A program made the translations under genes and the position numbers. From positions 1 through 64,000 of the forward strand of contig JAEXDQ010000020.1 in the NCBI GenBank assembly GCA_023401595.1: 64,000 nucleotides of DNA. The letters are read 5' to 3'. The notes below the pieces were generated by a model, which did no database searches, was not told where the DNA came from, and was given only the letters and a program-made list of their open reading frames with translations. Shown here piece by piece: positions 53,030 to 62,317 of this stretch; the stretch's first letter is position 1, and every line of letters starts with the position of its first letter. Origin of the DNA: Spirochaetota bacterium. GTDB lineage: Bacteria > Spirochaetota > Spirochaetia > Sphaerochaetales > Sphaerochaetaceae.

Positions 53030-53890
53030 ATGAATCGAATCTTCCGCTATGCGTTCTGGAAAATAAAAGGGGTCAAGGTCTATGCTCTTGTCGGCCGAAG
53101 CGGCACGGGTAAGAGCTTCCGGTCCAAGCTTGTCGCGGAAAAACACAATATAGAGCTGATCATCGACGACGGCCTGCTGATCAGGGGCGACCGGATCCTG
53201 GCGGGACGTTCGGCGAAACGTGAAGCAAATTTCCTTACCGCCGTCAAGACCGCGCTGTTCGACGACGATGAACACCAACGCCAGGTGATGGACGCATTGC
53301 AACGGGAGAAGTACCACAAGATTCTGATTATCGGAACCAGCGAGAAAATGGTCCACAAGATCGCGATGCGGCTGAATCTGCCGGAGCCGGAGAAGATATA
53401 CCATATCGAGGATATCGCGACGAAAGAGGAGATCGAGACCGCCATGCGTATCCGATATACCGAAGGCAAGCATGTCATTCCCGTTCCGACGATTGAAATC
53501 ACGAGGAACTACCCGCAGATCGTCTATGATTCCATGCGTGTGTTCTTCAAGAACAAAGCTTATTTCCCCTGGCAGAAGAACAAGGTGTTTGAAAAGACCA
53601 TCGTGAGGCCTGAGTTCAGCAAGCATGGCAAGATAACGGTCAGCGATGCCGCGCTGACGCAGATGGTCGTCCATTGCCTTGACGAATTCGACAATATGAT
53701 CAAAGTCAAGAAAGTCCAGGTCAAGGTAAATCCGGAAGGCTATGCGCTGACGGTCAAGCTCAGGGTTCCGTTCAAGCATCAGATATCCTCGACTCTCGCC
53801 GAGCTACAGGAATATATCGCCGATTCCCTTGAGAAATATGGAGGAATCTTCGTTACCTCAGTGAATATTGAAGTCGAAGAATGGGCTTGA
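53030..53890 (+). CDS. P-loop ATPase fused to an Asp23-like domain
   Basis: 286 residues. Residues 15-170 are a P-loop NTPase beginning VYALVGRSGTGKSFRSKLVA, with ILIIGTSEKMVHKIA in a later strand. Residues 200-286 match Asp23/Gls24-like proteins: KITVSDAALTQMVVHCLDEF and ALTVKLRVPFKHQISSTLAE. No Shine-Dalgarno sequence precedes the ATG; an AT-rich TATATTATATAT run does. The function is not known to me; the Asp23 part suggests an envelope or surface-tethering role. Confidence 0.75.
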   Translation: MNRIFRYAFWKIKGVKVYALVGRSGTGKSFRSKLVAEKHNIELIIDDGLLIRGDRILAGRSAKREANFLTAVKTALFDDDEHQRQVMDALQREKYHKILIIGTSEKMVHKIAMRLNLPEPEKIYHIEDIATKEEIETAMRIRYTEGKHVIPVPTIEITRNYPQIVYDSMRVFFKNKAYFPWQKNKVFEKTIVRPEFSKHGKITVSDAALTQMVVHCLDEFDNMIKVKKVQVKVNPEGYALTVKLRVPFKHQISSTLAELQEYIADSLEKYGGIFVTSVNIEVEEWA

Positions 53891-53901
53891 ATTCCCATAC
53901 A

Positions 53902-53936
53902 AATCATGACCACCGGCTCAGCCGGTGGTCATGATT
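53902..53936. terminator. 17-bp perfect hairpin downstream of the P-loop gene
   Basis: Arms 53902-53918 and 53920-53936 are perfect complements with a one-base centre. It follows the stop codon by 11 bases. The T content after it is low, but the stem strength could stop or protect the transcript. Confidence 0.55.
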
Positions 53937-53966
53937 GTATTACGAATACCTCCTATTCGTAATACA
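53936..53966. repeat. Second hairpin with sequence shared with the left edge
   Basis: A 13-bp perfect stem (53936-53948 with 53954-53966). The right arm and the A run after it (ATTCGTAATACAAAAAAAAC) match 111-129 at all but one or two positions. Both copies lie next to a minus-strand terminator. Confidence 0.5.
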
Positions 53967-54001
53967 AAAAAAACAAGCGACACCGTAGTGGTATCGCTTG
54001 T
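53966..54001 (-). terminator. Terminator of pcnB
   Basis: Read on the minus strand, ACAAGCGA...TCGCTTGT arms with an inner ACC/GGT pairing are followed by eight T. It starts about 40 bases after the pcnB stop. Confidence 0.85.
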
Positions 54002-54040
54002 CTCCTCGAACGGCAGTTTTTGTATACCGACGTTCAAAGC

Positions 54041-55495
54041 TTAGAGATCATGCGCCTCCGCGCTGGTCATAGGTACGGAGGGGGATACGATTTTGGCCGC
54101 GTCGTCTCTGCGCCGATCCTCGTTTCCTTGGATCTGAGGATCGGAAGTCTGTGTTTTCGGCTGACCTCCGTTACCCCCGTTGTTTTTCCCCCGCCGGTTC
54201 CGCGGGCGGCGCCTTCGCTTCGGAGCGGAAGCCGGCAACGGGGCGGCGCCCTGCTGCTCTACGTTCGAGATCGCCTGCTTTAGTTCGGCAATCCCTTCTG
54301 CGTTGGCCTGCTGCTCTCCACTTGCAGAAACCCCTGGCTTGTTCGTCTTTTTGTTGCGTTGACGCGCCGGAGCGCCGTCGACCCTTGGAGTACGCCGCTT
54401 GATAGCCGCCGGCTTGCCGTTTGCGGACCGGGGCTGCCGAACACAGTTGCGCGGGGTCTTGTAGCCCTTTTCCGACAGGAGATGCTCGCAAGCGACCTCG
54501 ATTTCGTAGTTGCTGGGCGTCATGGGGCTGATAAGCACCTTGACCTGCCGGAAGGTATCCTTAAACCGTTCATCAGATGAGGTGATGGAATCATCGAAGA
54601 CGATTAACGGGGCCACAAGGGCTTTGATCATGTCCCCTCTGGCGACCTCCTCCCTTTCCCCGAGTTTGCTCGCTCCGACCTGTTCGTCCAGCTGACGCAG
54701 AGAGCTACGGACCTGAGGGAAGTTTGAATAGACGGAAAAACAGGGCAGCATGAAGACGAGCAGCTTGTATTTCTGCAGCTCCTCGAAAATCTCCGCGGAA
54801 CACCCTGACGCGAGAATCTTGTTCACTTCCTCCGTCAAACGGCTCGTAGAGGTTCTCGAAAGCTCGTTCGCGTATTTGCGGATGGCCAGTCGGACGTCGA
54901 ATTTCAACCTAAAGCCCGTCGTCACGGAATACTTGACGGCACGGATCATCCGGACGGGATCCTCTTTGAAGGTCGTGTTCAAGGGTATCAACGAACGGAT
55001 ACGCTTTTTCTTGAAGTCCTCCAGCGCGTTGTTGAAATCGAGCAGCTGTCCGGAAACGGGATCATAATAGAAAGAATTGATTGAAAAATCCCGGCGCTTC
55101 GCATCCTGTTCTATCGTGCCGAAGATATTGTTGTTCCCCTCTTCCGCCTCTTCTCCACTTCTGAAGGTGGAGACTTCCAGGATCTTGTCGCGGAACACCA
55201 GATGGACGAGCTTGAACCGCTTGCCTATGATCCTGGCGTTCCAGAACATCCTTTGTATCTGCCGGGGACTTGCGCTGGTCGCAATATCGAAGTCCTTCGG
55301 TTTCCGTCCGAGCATCAGGTCCCGGACGGCCCCGCCGACGATATAGGTCTCGGCTCCTGACTGCTGGAGCTTCTTCACCGCCCAGAAGGCGTCGTTGTCG
55401 ATCAAAACGGGATCTATGGCATGCTCGTCAGGCGTATAGATCTTCGCGATGGGAACGCTATGTCCCTGGTCATCTTGTTTATATCTTATCAGCAT
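54041..55495 (-). CDS. pcnB: PcnB-type tRNA nucleotidyltransferase/poly(A) polymerase
   Basis: 484 residues of the class II nucleotidyltransferase family. The head motif GGAVRDLMLGRKPKDFDIAT carries the metal-binding Asp pair; RRDFSINSFYYD and EDPVRMIRAVKYS are further family motifs. The last 120 residues are a low-complexity basic tail (Arg, Lys, Pro, Asn, Gln), as in poly(A) polymerase I. Since tRNAs here lack encoded CCA, it could be either the CCA-adding enzyme or poly(A) polymerase; the tail and lack of an HD domain favour the latter. No Shine-Dalgarno sequence is evident. Confidence 0.85.
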   Translation of the reverse strand: MLIRYKQDDQGHSVPIAKIYTPDEHAIDPVLIDNDAFWAVKKLQQSGAETYIVGGAVRDLMLGRKPKDFDIATSASPRQIQRMFWNARIIGKRFKLVHLVFRDKILEVSTFRSGEEAEEGNNNIFGTIEQDAKRRDFSINSFYYDPVSGQLLDFNNALEDFKKKRIRSLIPLNTTFKEDPVRMIRAVKYSVTTGFRLKFDVRLAIRKYANELSRTSTSRLTEEVNKILASGCSAEIFEELQKYKLLVFMLPCFSVYSNFPQVRSSLRQLDEQVGASKLGEREEVARGDMIKALVAPLIVFDDSITSSDERFKDTFRQVKVLISPMTPSNYEIEVACEHLLSEKGYKTPRNCVRQPRSANGKPAAIKRRTPRVDGAPARQRNKKTNKPGVSASGEQQANAEGIAELKQAISNVEQQGAAPLPASAPKRRRRPRNRRGKNNGGNGGQPKTQTSDPQIQGNEDRRRDDAAKIVSPSVPMTSAEAHDL

Positions 55496-55615
55496 GTATC
55501 ACTCAACGTAACGCAACGGGGGCACATGCGGCCTTATTGCAGTTTCCACAGGATTTGTTTACTATGATATGGTGTACACTAAATGGAGTGAAATTGCAAC
55601 AGGAGCTTCCTTGTC

Positions 55616-56995
55616 ATGAACAATAACCGTCCCAATGACCCGCAGGCCGTCGCCCAGACGCCGGATGCCGGAAAAAATACCATGAAGAAAACAATCATCG
55701 AACCGAAGGTGCTCAAAGGGTTCAGGGATTCCCTACCCGCCCAAGAGATCCAGAAAAAAGAGATTATCGCCAAGCTTGAGAAAAACTTCTCGTCGTATGG
55801 TTTCGTCCCGATAGACACCCCCGTCCTTGAATATACGGAAGTATTGCTCGGCAAGGGGGGCGGAGAGACCGACAAGCAGATATTCCATTTCCAGGACAAC
55901 GGGGGACGTGAAGTAGCGATGAGGTTCGATCTTACCGTCCCGTTCGCACGGTTCCTGGCCGCGCATCAGAATGAAGTCGCGCTCCCCTTCAAGAGATTCC
56001 ACATCAACAAGGTCTGGCGGGGAGAAAACCCCCAGAAAGGACGTTTCAGGGAATTCTTCCAATGCGATTTCGATATCGTAGGGGTCGACAACGCCGCCGC
56101 TGATTTTGAAATTCTTTCAATGATGCAGAATTCTTTCGCCATGCTGGGGCTGGACAAGGTTACCTTCCATGTCGCCCATAGGGGGCTTTTCAACGCATTC
56201 CTTGAACACCTCGGCGTTGCGGAGCAGTCCGTGGAGGTGCTGAGGACCGTCGACAAGCTACGTAAGATAGGCGCCGACGCGGTACGGACGACCTTGAGCG
56301 AACTGACCGGAAGCGAAACCAAGGCCGACGCGATCCTCGCCTATATCGCGCCGGAGGAAGGCACCGGCTTCCTCGAACGTCTGGACAGGCTCGGCGAGCT
56401 GGCGGGCGGGGAGACGATCCATACGGCACGGATGCGGGAAATCCATGCGTTGCTTGCGGAGGCCGGAATCGCGGCGCAGTTCGTCCTCGATCCGTCCATC
56501 ACCCGCGGTCTGGATTATTATACCGGCATCGTCTATGAAACCTTCCTCGACGATCTGCCGACCATCGGTTCGGTCTGTAGCGGGGGACGGTACAACGACC
56601 TGGCTTCCCTCTATACAAAGGATCGTATCCCCGGCGTCGGTTCTTCAATCGGACTTGACCGGTTGCTTTCCGCGTTGGAGGAGCTGCATAGTCCGGTGCT
56701 GAAAAACGGAGCTTCCGCAGACGTGCTGGTCATTGTCATGGAAGAAGCTCTGCGCCCATGGTACAATTCCATAGGCGTCGAATTGAGAAAACGGGGTATT
56801 CGTTGCGATATCTATCTAGCGGATAGGAAAATGGCGCAACAATTCAAATATGCGGAGACAAACCACATCCCGTTCGCCCTGACCTGCGGTGAAGACGAGA
56901 GACGCTCCGGAACCTATGCGTTGAAGAATCTCCTGACGCGCGAAACTTTCAAAGGACTCTCGTTGGACCAGGTCGTGGATTTTGTAAAGGATTGA
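55616..56995 (+). CDS. hisS: Histidyl-tRNA synthetase
   Basis: 459 residues, class II. Motif 2 FKRFHINKVWRGENPQKGRFREFFQCDFDI, motif 3 GVGSSIGLDRLL and the His-specific LDPSITRGLDYYTGIVYE are present. The ATG at 55616 has AGGAG at somewhat long spacing; an internal ATG at 55682 would start near KTIIEPKVLKGFRD, where most family members begin, so the first 22 residues are uncertain. It overlaps or abuts hrpA. Confidence 0.96.
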   Translation: MNNNRPNDPQAVAQTPDAGKNTMKKTIIEPKVLKGFRDSLPAQEIQKKEIIAKLEKNFSSYGFVPIDTPVLEYTEVLLGKGGGETDKQIFHFQDNGGREVAMRFDLTVPFARFLAAHQNEVALPFKRFHINKVWRGENPQKGRFREFFQCDFDIVGVDNAAADFEILSMMQNSFAMLGLDKVTFHVAHRGLFNAFLEHLGVAEQSVEVLRTVDKLRKIGADAVRTTLSELTGSETKADAILAYIAPEEGTGFLERLDRLGELAGGETIHTARMREIHALLAEAGIAAQFVLDPSITRGLDYYTGIVYETFLDDLPTIGSVCSGGRYNDLASLYTKDRIPGVGSSIGLDRLLSALEELHSPVLKNGASADVLVIVMEEALRPWYNSIGVELRKRGIRCDIYLADRKMAQQFKYAETNHIPFALTCGEDERRSGTYALKNLLTRETFKGLSLDQVVDFVKD

Positions 56996-56997
56996 AT

Positions 56998-59565
56998 TTG
57001 CAGAACATGAAAAGCCTGCCGGTGTATCAGCATCGCCGGCAGATATTGGACGCGCTTGAAAAGAACCAGGTGATCGTCGTAGAAAGCCCGACCGGCAGCG
57101 GTAAAACCACCCAGCTGCCGATCATCCTCCACGAGGCGGGGTATACCGAGAACCTGTTCGTCGGGATCACTCAGCCGAGGCGGATCGCCACGTTGTCGGT
57201 CTGCGACTATATCAAACGCCAGCTCAACGATACGGACGGTTCGTTTGTCGGCTACAAGATGCGGTTCGCCGACACCACCGACCGCAACACGCGCATCAAG
57301 GTCATGACCGACGGCATATTGCTCCAGGAGCTGAAGGCCGACCCGTTGCTGCGCAACTATGGGGTCATGCTGGTAGATGAAGCGCACGAAAGAAGTCTCA
57401 ACATAGACTTCATCCTCGGATTGCTCAAGCGGGTGCTCTCCGAGCGTCCTGACTTCAAGGTGATCATCAGTTCGGCCACGATCAATACAAAGGTATTCTC
57501 CCAGTATTTCGACAATGCGCCGGTCATCAGCATCGACGCCCGGATTCATCCGGTCGAGGTCTTCTATATGCCGCAGGTCCATCCGGGCAATGCGGACGAG
57601 ATGATGGACCAGATCGTTCAAATCGTGACGAAACGGGTCAAGGACGTCGCCGGGGATATTCTGATCTTCCTGCCGGGGGAATTCGATATCAAGACCTGCA
57701 TGCAGCGGCTCTACGACTGCGAAGTAAAGAAACAGCTTGTCATCTATCCGCTATACGGACGGTTGTCCAAGGACGAGCAGGAACGGGTGTTCATCCCTAC
57801 CCCGAAGGACAAGACGAAAGTTGTCGTGGCCACGAACATCGCTGAGACAAGCGTTACGATCGACGGTATCACGACTGTCATCGACAGCGGCATGGCCAAG
57901 ATGAATTTCTACAATCAGAAGGATTTCACCTCTTCGCTGGTTCCGCTTCCCGTCAGCAAATCCTCCTGCGAGCAGAGAAAAGGCCGCTCCGGCCGCACTG
58001 CCCCCGGCGTATGCTACCGTCTCTATGCGAAGCACGATTTTGATACCCGGTTCACATATACGACGGAAGAGATACTCCGGACGGATCTGTCCGAAGTCGT
58101 CCTGCGCATGAGCGACCTCGGAATCTATGATTTTGAGAAATTTCCCTTTATAACCCGTCCGAAATCGGGTGCGATAGCCAGCGCCGAGGCAACCTTGAAG
58201 TTTATCAAGGCGATCGGCGACGACCGGCGTCTTACCGGCGTCGGAGAGCTTATGGTGCGTTTCCCGCTGCTTCCACGGCACTCCCGCGTCATTGTCGAAG
58301 GAATGCAGAACTATCCTGATGTCATTGACGAAGTACTGGTGGCCGTTTCGTTCCTTTCAACGAAAACGCCTTTCGTCCTTCCTCCCGGAGAAGAGGACGC
58401 GGCGAGGGCGGCCCACAAGGCGTTCAACAAGACGGAATACGGGGATTTCCTTACATATCTCGCCATTTTCAAGCAGTTCACGGAGCTTCCGTCGAACGAC
58501 GCGAAGGAGAAATTCTGCCGTAGGAACTATCTGGACATGCAGAGCATGTCCGAGATCCAGCATGTCGACGAGCAACTGTCCGAAATCGTCAACGAGCTCG
58601 GATTCCCGCTGAGCCACGGAGGTTCGGTACACGACTACCTGTGCTGTCTGGCCGCCGGCTTGCTCCAATATGTCTGTTGCAGGACGAAAGGCAACATGTA
58701 CAAGAGCTTGACGGCGAACCAAATCTATATCCATCCAGGCTCCGCCTGGTTCAGGGAGCCGCCACAGTTCATCCTTGCCGGGGAAATCGTCCAGACGAGC
58801 CGCATGTACGCTAGGTCGGTCAGCCCGTTGAAAAAAGAGTGGATCGACCACATTGATCCGACGTTGCGCAGACAGCTGATGGAGCTTCGCCAGCATGACG
58901 CCGAATCGCAACGCAAGGAGAGGGAGTCCCGCCGTGACGAGCGGCGCAAGGACGAGGGGAAAAACGAAAAACGGACGACGGGCGATCCGAACCGCAAGGT
59001 GCCTGAGGATACGCAGGTTCCGTCGGCGACCGTATATCGACGGACATATCCTGTCGAATTGTCAGGGAAGAAACAGATTCCCGTCGTGATCATCCCCCTT
59101 ACAGATCTCTCCTGGCTATATACGCAGAATATGAACGCAGGCCGGCGTCCTCGGAATTTCCACGCCGCCCTCGCCTATCACGGCGCTTATATCCACTATG
59201 GGGAGAAATTCTTCACGTTGCTTGAGCTGAATGGCAAAATAGATACCGACAAAGGTATCCTGGAGTCAGCTCCGGATGGTCTGTTCACTTCCGCCGAGCC
59301 CTCTCTGCTGGTCGACAACCTCATGTGGATACTGGCCCTCGTCCGTCTGAAGAAGGAACGGGGACAGCTCGGCTTCGTGGAATTTGATACGAACGGCAAC
59401 GGGGTCTACACCTTCCGGGTCAACAAGAACTGTTTCGAGGCTTTGGATACGTCCATATACGCTTTGGGACAGCTCCTGGAGGAATTGGACAAGAACAAGT
59501 TCCCGAACGAGCTGCGGGTAACGAAAAAGGCCTATGAACGGTTGATGCAATCCTTTAACGACTAG
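56998..59565 (+). CDS. hrpA: DEAH-box RNA helicase, HrpA type
   Basis: About 855 residues. Walker A ESPTGSGKTTQLP, DEAH box VDEAHERSLN, motif III SATI, and motif VI QRKGRSGRTAPGVCYRLY define a DEAH helicase; the ratchet (HA2) region follows, then a charged linker near 620-680 (RKERESRRDERRKDEGKNEK) and a C-terminal domain. The start is unsure: TTG at 56998 has AAAGGA six bases before it, the ATG at 57007 does not, and a TTG at 56992 overlaps the hisS stop. Confidence 0.9.
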   Translation: MQNMKSLPVYQHRRQILDALEKNQVIVVESPTGSGKTTQLPIILHEAGYTENLFVGITQPRRIATLSVCDYIKRQLNDTDGSFVGYKMRFADTTDRNTRIKVMTDGILLQELKADPLLRNYGVMLVDEAHERSLNIDFILGLLKRVLSERPDFKVIISSATINTKVFSQYFDNAPVISIDARIHPVEVFYMPQVHPGNADEMMDQIVQIVTKRVKDVAGDILIFLPGEFDIKTCMQRLYDCEVKKQLVIYPLYGRLSKDEQERVFIPTPKDKTKVVVATNIAETSVTIDGITTVIDSGMAKMNFYNQKDFTSSLVPLPVSKSSCEQRKGRSGRTAPGVCYRLYAKHDFDTRFTYTTEEILRTDLSEVVLRMSDLGIYDFEKFPFITRPKSGAIASAEATLKFIKAIGDDRRLTGVGELMVRFPLLPRHSRVIVEGMQNYPDVIDEVLVAVSFLSTKTPFVLPPGEEDAARAAHKAFNKTEYGDFLTYLAIFKQFTELPSNDAKEKFCRRNYLDMQSMSEIQHVDEQLSEIVNELGFPLSHGGSVHDYLCCLAAGLLQYVCCRTKGNMYKSLTANQIYIHPGSAWFREPPQFILAGEIVQTSRMYARSVSPLKKEWIDHIDPTLRRQLMELRQHDAESQRKERESRRDERRKDEGKNEKRTTGDPNRKVPEDTQVPSATVYRRTYPVELSGKKQIPVVIIPLTDLSWLYTQNMNAGRRPRNFHAALAYHGAYIHYGEKFFTLLELNGKIDTDKGILESAPDGLFTSAEPSLLVDNLMWILALVRLKKERGQLGFVEFDTNGNGVYTFRVNKNCFEALDTSIYALGQLLEELDKNKFPNELRVTKKAYERLMQSFND

Positions 59566-59567
59566 TC

Positions 59568-59604
59568 GAACAGGTCGCCCTGTCCACTCGCAGGCGACCT
59601 GTTC
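59568..59604. terminator. Hairpin between convergent hrpA and pyk
   Basis: A perfect 12-bp stem (59568-59579 with 59593-59604). It begins two bases after the hrpA stop and lies about 18 bases beyond the pyk stop, so it may serve both transcripts. Confidence 0.6.
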
Positions 59605-59621
59605 TGTTCCATGCCCCAATG

Positions 59622-61040
59622 TCACAGGGTCTTGATGTACATGGTATCTGTGGACGTCTCTATCCCGATCGCGGAACCGCAGGTGACGATCGCCAGATCG
59701 CCGTCCTTGACCAGTCCGGTCTTCTTGGCAAGCTCACAGGCATGGAGGATAGTATCGTCCACAGTCGGCTGGACCGTAGCGAGAATCGGCATGATGCCGT
59801 AGGAAAGCATGAGCTGACGGCATGCGGTTTCATCGGTGACGGCGGCTATTACCGGACAGGAGGGGCGATAATGGGATACAACCCTCGCCGTCCTGCCCGT
59901 CATGCTGACGCAGATGATCGCCCTGGCGTCCATGAAGTAGGAGGCGTCGCAAGCAGAGCTTCCGATGGCGTTGATAATGTCGCGCCCCAGGTTCAGACGG
60001 TTTTTCGCAAAACGTTTTTCATAGTCGATCTTGGACTCGGTATATTCAGCGATCTCCGCCATGGCCTTCACCGCTTCCACCGGGTACCGTCCCGCCGCGG
60101 TCTCCCCTGACAGCATGATCACCGTCGATCCATCATATATCGCGTTCGCCACATCGGAAACCTCAGCGCGAGTAGGTCTTGGATGATAGGTCATGGAATC
60201 GAGCATCTGCGTCGCGGTGATGACATGCTTGCCTGCTTTGTAGCATTTCTCGATGATTTCCTTTTGGATCGGAGGCAATTCCTTGAATGGAATCTCAACC
60301 CCCATGTCCCCGCGGGCGACCATGACGCCGTCGCTACATTCAATGATTTCGTCAAGGTGATCGACGCCGCAGGCGTTCTCAATCTTGGAAATAATCTGGA
60401 TCCGCTTGCCGCCGTTGACATCAAGGAGCTTGCGCAGCTTCCTGACGTCGTCGGGAGTCCTGACGAATGATGCGGCAATGAAATCGATGCCCTGTTCGAT
60501 TCCGAAGAGGATGTCGCTTCTGTCGGTCGCGCTGATATACGGCATGTCGATGAAGACGCCGGGGATATTGATGCTTTTGTGGTTGCTGATCCTGCCGCCG
60601 TTGCGAACGACGCAGACGATATCGTTTCCGGCGAGCGCTGTAACGTCAAGGGCGATCAGTCCGTCGTCAATCAGGATAGTGGTTCCGACGCAGATTTCCT
60701 CTACAAGATACGGATAGCTCACGGCAACGCCGCGTACATCGCCAATTCTGTCCGGGTCGGAATACAGCATGAACTCCGCCCCGGGCTCCAGATTGACGAA
60801 GCCTTCCTGAAAATCCTTGATGCGAATCTCCGGGCCTTTCGTATCAAGCATCAACGCCACCGGATGGGCCAGTTCAGCGCTGAGACGTTTCACCCGGGCG
60901 ATCCTGCCCGCATGTTCTTCATGCGTCCCATGGGAAAAATTAAATCTGGCGCAGTCCATTCCATTGAGGATGACTTTCTTCAATATCTCATCGTTGTCGA
61001 CCGCAGGGCCTATCGTACAGATAATCTTCGTCTTACGCAT
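59622..61040 (-). CDS. pyk: Pyruvate kinase
   Basis: Converts phosphoenolpyruvate and ADP to pyruvate and ATP. 472 residues. The start MRKTKIICTIGPAVDN, CARFNFSHG, DTKGPEIRI, the active-site ISKIENACGVDHLDEI and MVARGDMGVEIPF, and ATQMLDSM are all present. It is a single-gene unit; no clear allosteric differences can be read. Confidence 0.97.
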   Translation of the reverse strand: MRKTKIICTIGPAVDNDEILKKVILNGMDCARFNFSHGTHEEHAGRIARVKRLSAELAHPVALMLDTKGPEIRIKDFQEGFVNLEPGAEFMLYSDPDRIGDVRGVAVSYPYLVEEICVGTTILIDDGLIALDVTALAGNDIVCVVRNGGRISNHKSINIPGVFIDMPYISATDRSDILFGIEQGIDFIAASFVRTPDDVRKLRKLLDVNGGKRIQIISKIENACGVDHLDEIIECSDGVMVARGDMGVEIPFKELPPIQKEIIEKCYKAGKHVITATQMLDSMTYHPRPTRAEVSDVANAIYDGSTVIMLSGETAAGRYPVEAVKAMAEIAEYTESKIDYEKRFAKNRLNLGRDIINAIGSSACDASYFMDARAIICVSMTGRTARVVSHYRPSCPVIAAVTDETACRQLMLSYGIMPILATVQPTVDDTILHACELAKKTGLVKDGDLAIVTCGSAIGIETSTDTMYIKTL

Positions 61041-61128
61041 AATCCGTCCTCACATATATCATGCTAGTGAAAAAGAAAGTCTTCGGACAGTATCCATACA
61101 TTAAGACTGAGTTAAAGATTATATTTCT

Positions 61129-62190
61129 TTAAATCGGTTTGCTGATGACGAGGTTCTGTATCAGGGATATGTCAAGCGGTTTCAATACAGGGGTTCCCTG
61201 CCCTTCCAGAAGAACGAACTGGACCATACCGTCGAGCTTCTTCTTGTCCTTCGCAAGGCTCTGGCGGAAAAGCTGCCAATCTCCGCGGCCAATACGGTAG
61301 TTGATATCATATCCGTACAGGGCGAACAACTTGGTCGCTCCTGATGCATAATGTTCGTCGGTCACTCCGAGCCGCACCCCGGCTTCCAGCGCACGGCAGG
61401 TCCCCCATGCGACCGCGGCTCCATGGCTCCAACAGGAGAATCTCCCGCAGGATTCCAGCGCATGGCCGAAGGTATGTCCAAGGTTCAAAGCCTGCCTGAC
61501 GCCCATTTTCTCACAGGGATCCCGTTCAATGTAGGAGCATTTGACAGCCAGGGAAAGCGTCACGAGATTCCTCAGCACCGATGGCTCGCGATTGAGGATC
61601 TGGTTCTTCTTGAGCAAGAGCAGCTTGTATAGGTTTTCATCCTGCGACAGCAGCGCATGCTTGATTACTTCCGCGAGTCCATTCAGAAATTCCTTGTCGG
61701 AAAGGGTCTTCAGCGTATCGCAGCAGATCAGCACTTCGTCGGCGGGATAGAAGGTTCCCACGAGATTCTTGCCGCCCATGAAATCGATGGCGGTCTTTCC
61801 TCCGAGCGATGCGTCGACCATCGCGAGCAAGGTGGTGGGAACCAGCGTCACCCGGCACCCCCGCATATAGAGCGAAGCGGCGAACGCCGCCATATCGCAG
61901 ATGACTCCGCCTCCGAACCCTATGAATCTTCCGTCGCGTGCCAACCCCTCTTCAACGGCGGTCCGCAGGATGCGTTCAACGCTCTGCCAGTTCTTGGCCG
62001 GTTCACCGGCTTCCAGGACGACTCTGCACTGTGGGAGCGGTCGTATCAGCCTGGACGTATTTTCATCCAGAATCCAAAGGACATTGTTTCCGTAACCGCT
62101 GAGGTGGGTCGAAAGATCGGAAAAATCATCCGCGAGGAGGACGGTGGTCTTCTGCCCCCCCGCCAAGGTGGCGTTGCAACAGGTATTCAT
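61129..62190 (-). CDS. aroB: 3-dehydroquinate synthase
   Basis: Second step of the shikimate pathway, NAD-dependent, forming dehydroquinate from DAHP. 353 residues. FIGFGGGVICDMAAFAASLY, VPTTLLAMVDASLGGKTAID and GLAEVIKHALL are family motifs; the metal-binding NLGHTFGHALE is present. The ATG at 62190 has no Shine-Dalgarno sequence, and a near-consensus promoter ends six bases before it. A TTG at 62208 overlaps the -10 element and is unlikely. Confidence 0.93.
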   Translation of the reverse strand: MNTCCNATLAGGQKTTVLLADDFSDLSTHLSGYGNNVLWILDENTSRLIRPLPQCRVVLEAGEPAKNWQSVERILRTAVEEGLARDGRFIGFGGGVICDMAAFAASLYMRGCRVTLVPTTLLAMVDASLGGKTAIDFMGGKNLVGTFYPADEVLICCDTLKTLSDKEFLNGLAEVIKHALLSQDENLYKLLLLKKNQILNREPSVLRNLVTLSLAVKCSYIERDPCEKMGVRQALNLGHTFGHALESCGRFSCWSHGAAVAWGTCRALEAGVRLGVTDEHYASGATKLFALYGYDINYRIGRGDWQLFRQSLAKDKKKLDGMVQFVLLEGQGTPVLKPLDISLIQNLVISKPI

Positions 62191-62196
62191 AGGGTT

Positions 62197-62225
62197 TTTA
62201 TACAGCAAAGCGCTTGTCTGAGCAA
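62197..62225 (-). promoter_or_regulatory. aroB promoter, predicted leaderless start
   Basis: On the minus strand TTGCTC (62220-62225), a 17-base spacer and TATAAA (62197-62202). The A of the aroB ATG is the seventh base after the -10 element, the usual transcription start. Confidence 0.7.
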
Positions 62226-62303
62226 GATGATAGGAAAAATATAACGTTCTGCATCCGCCTCTTTCATGTCTCCGACGCTTGCAAATCGCTTTGATTTAGA
62301 CCA

Positions 62304-62312
62304 TGATATAGG
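62304..62312 (+). promoter_or_regulatory. Extended -10 of the desulfurase gene
   Basis: TGATATAGG is an extended -10 form, five bases before the ATG at 62318; the leader would be zero or one base. No good -35 hexamer is visible at 17 bases. Confidence 0.4.
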
Positions 62313-62317
62313 GCGTT

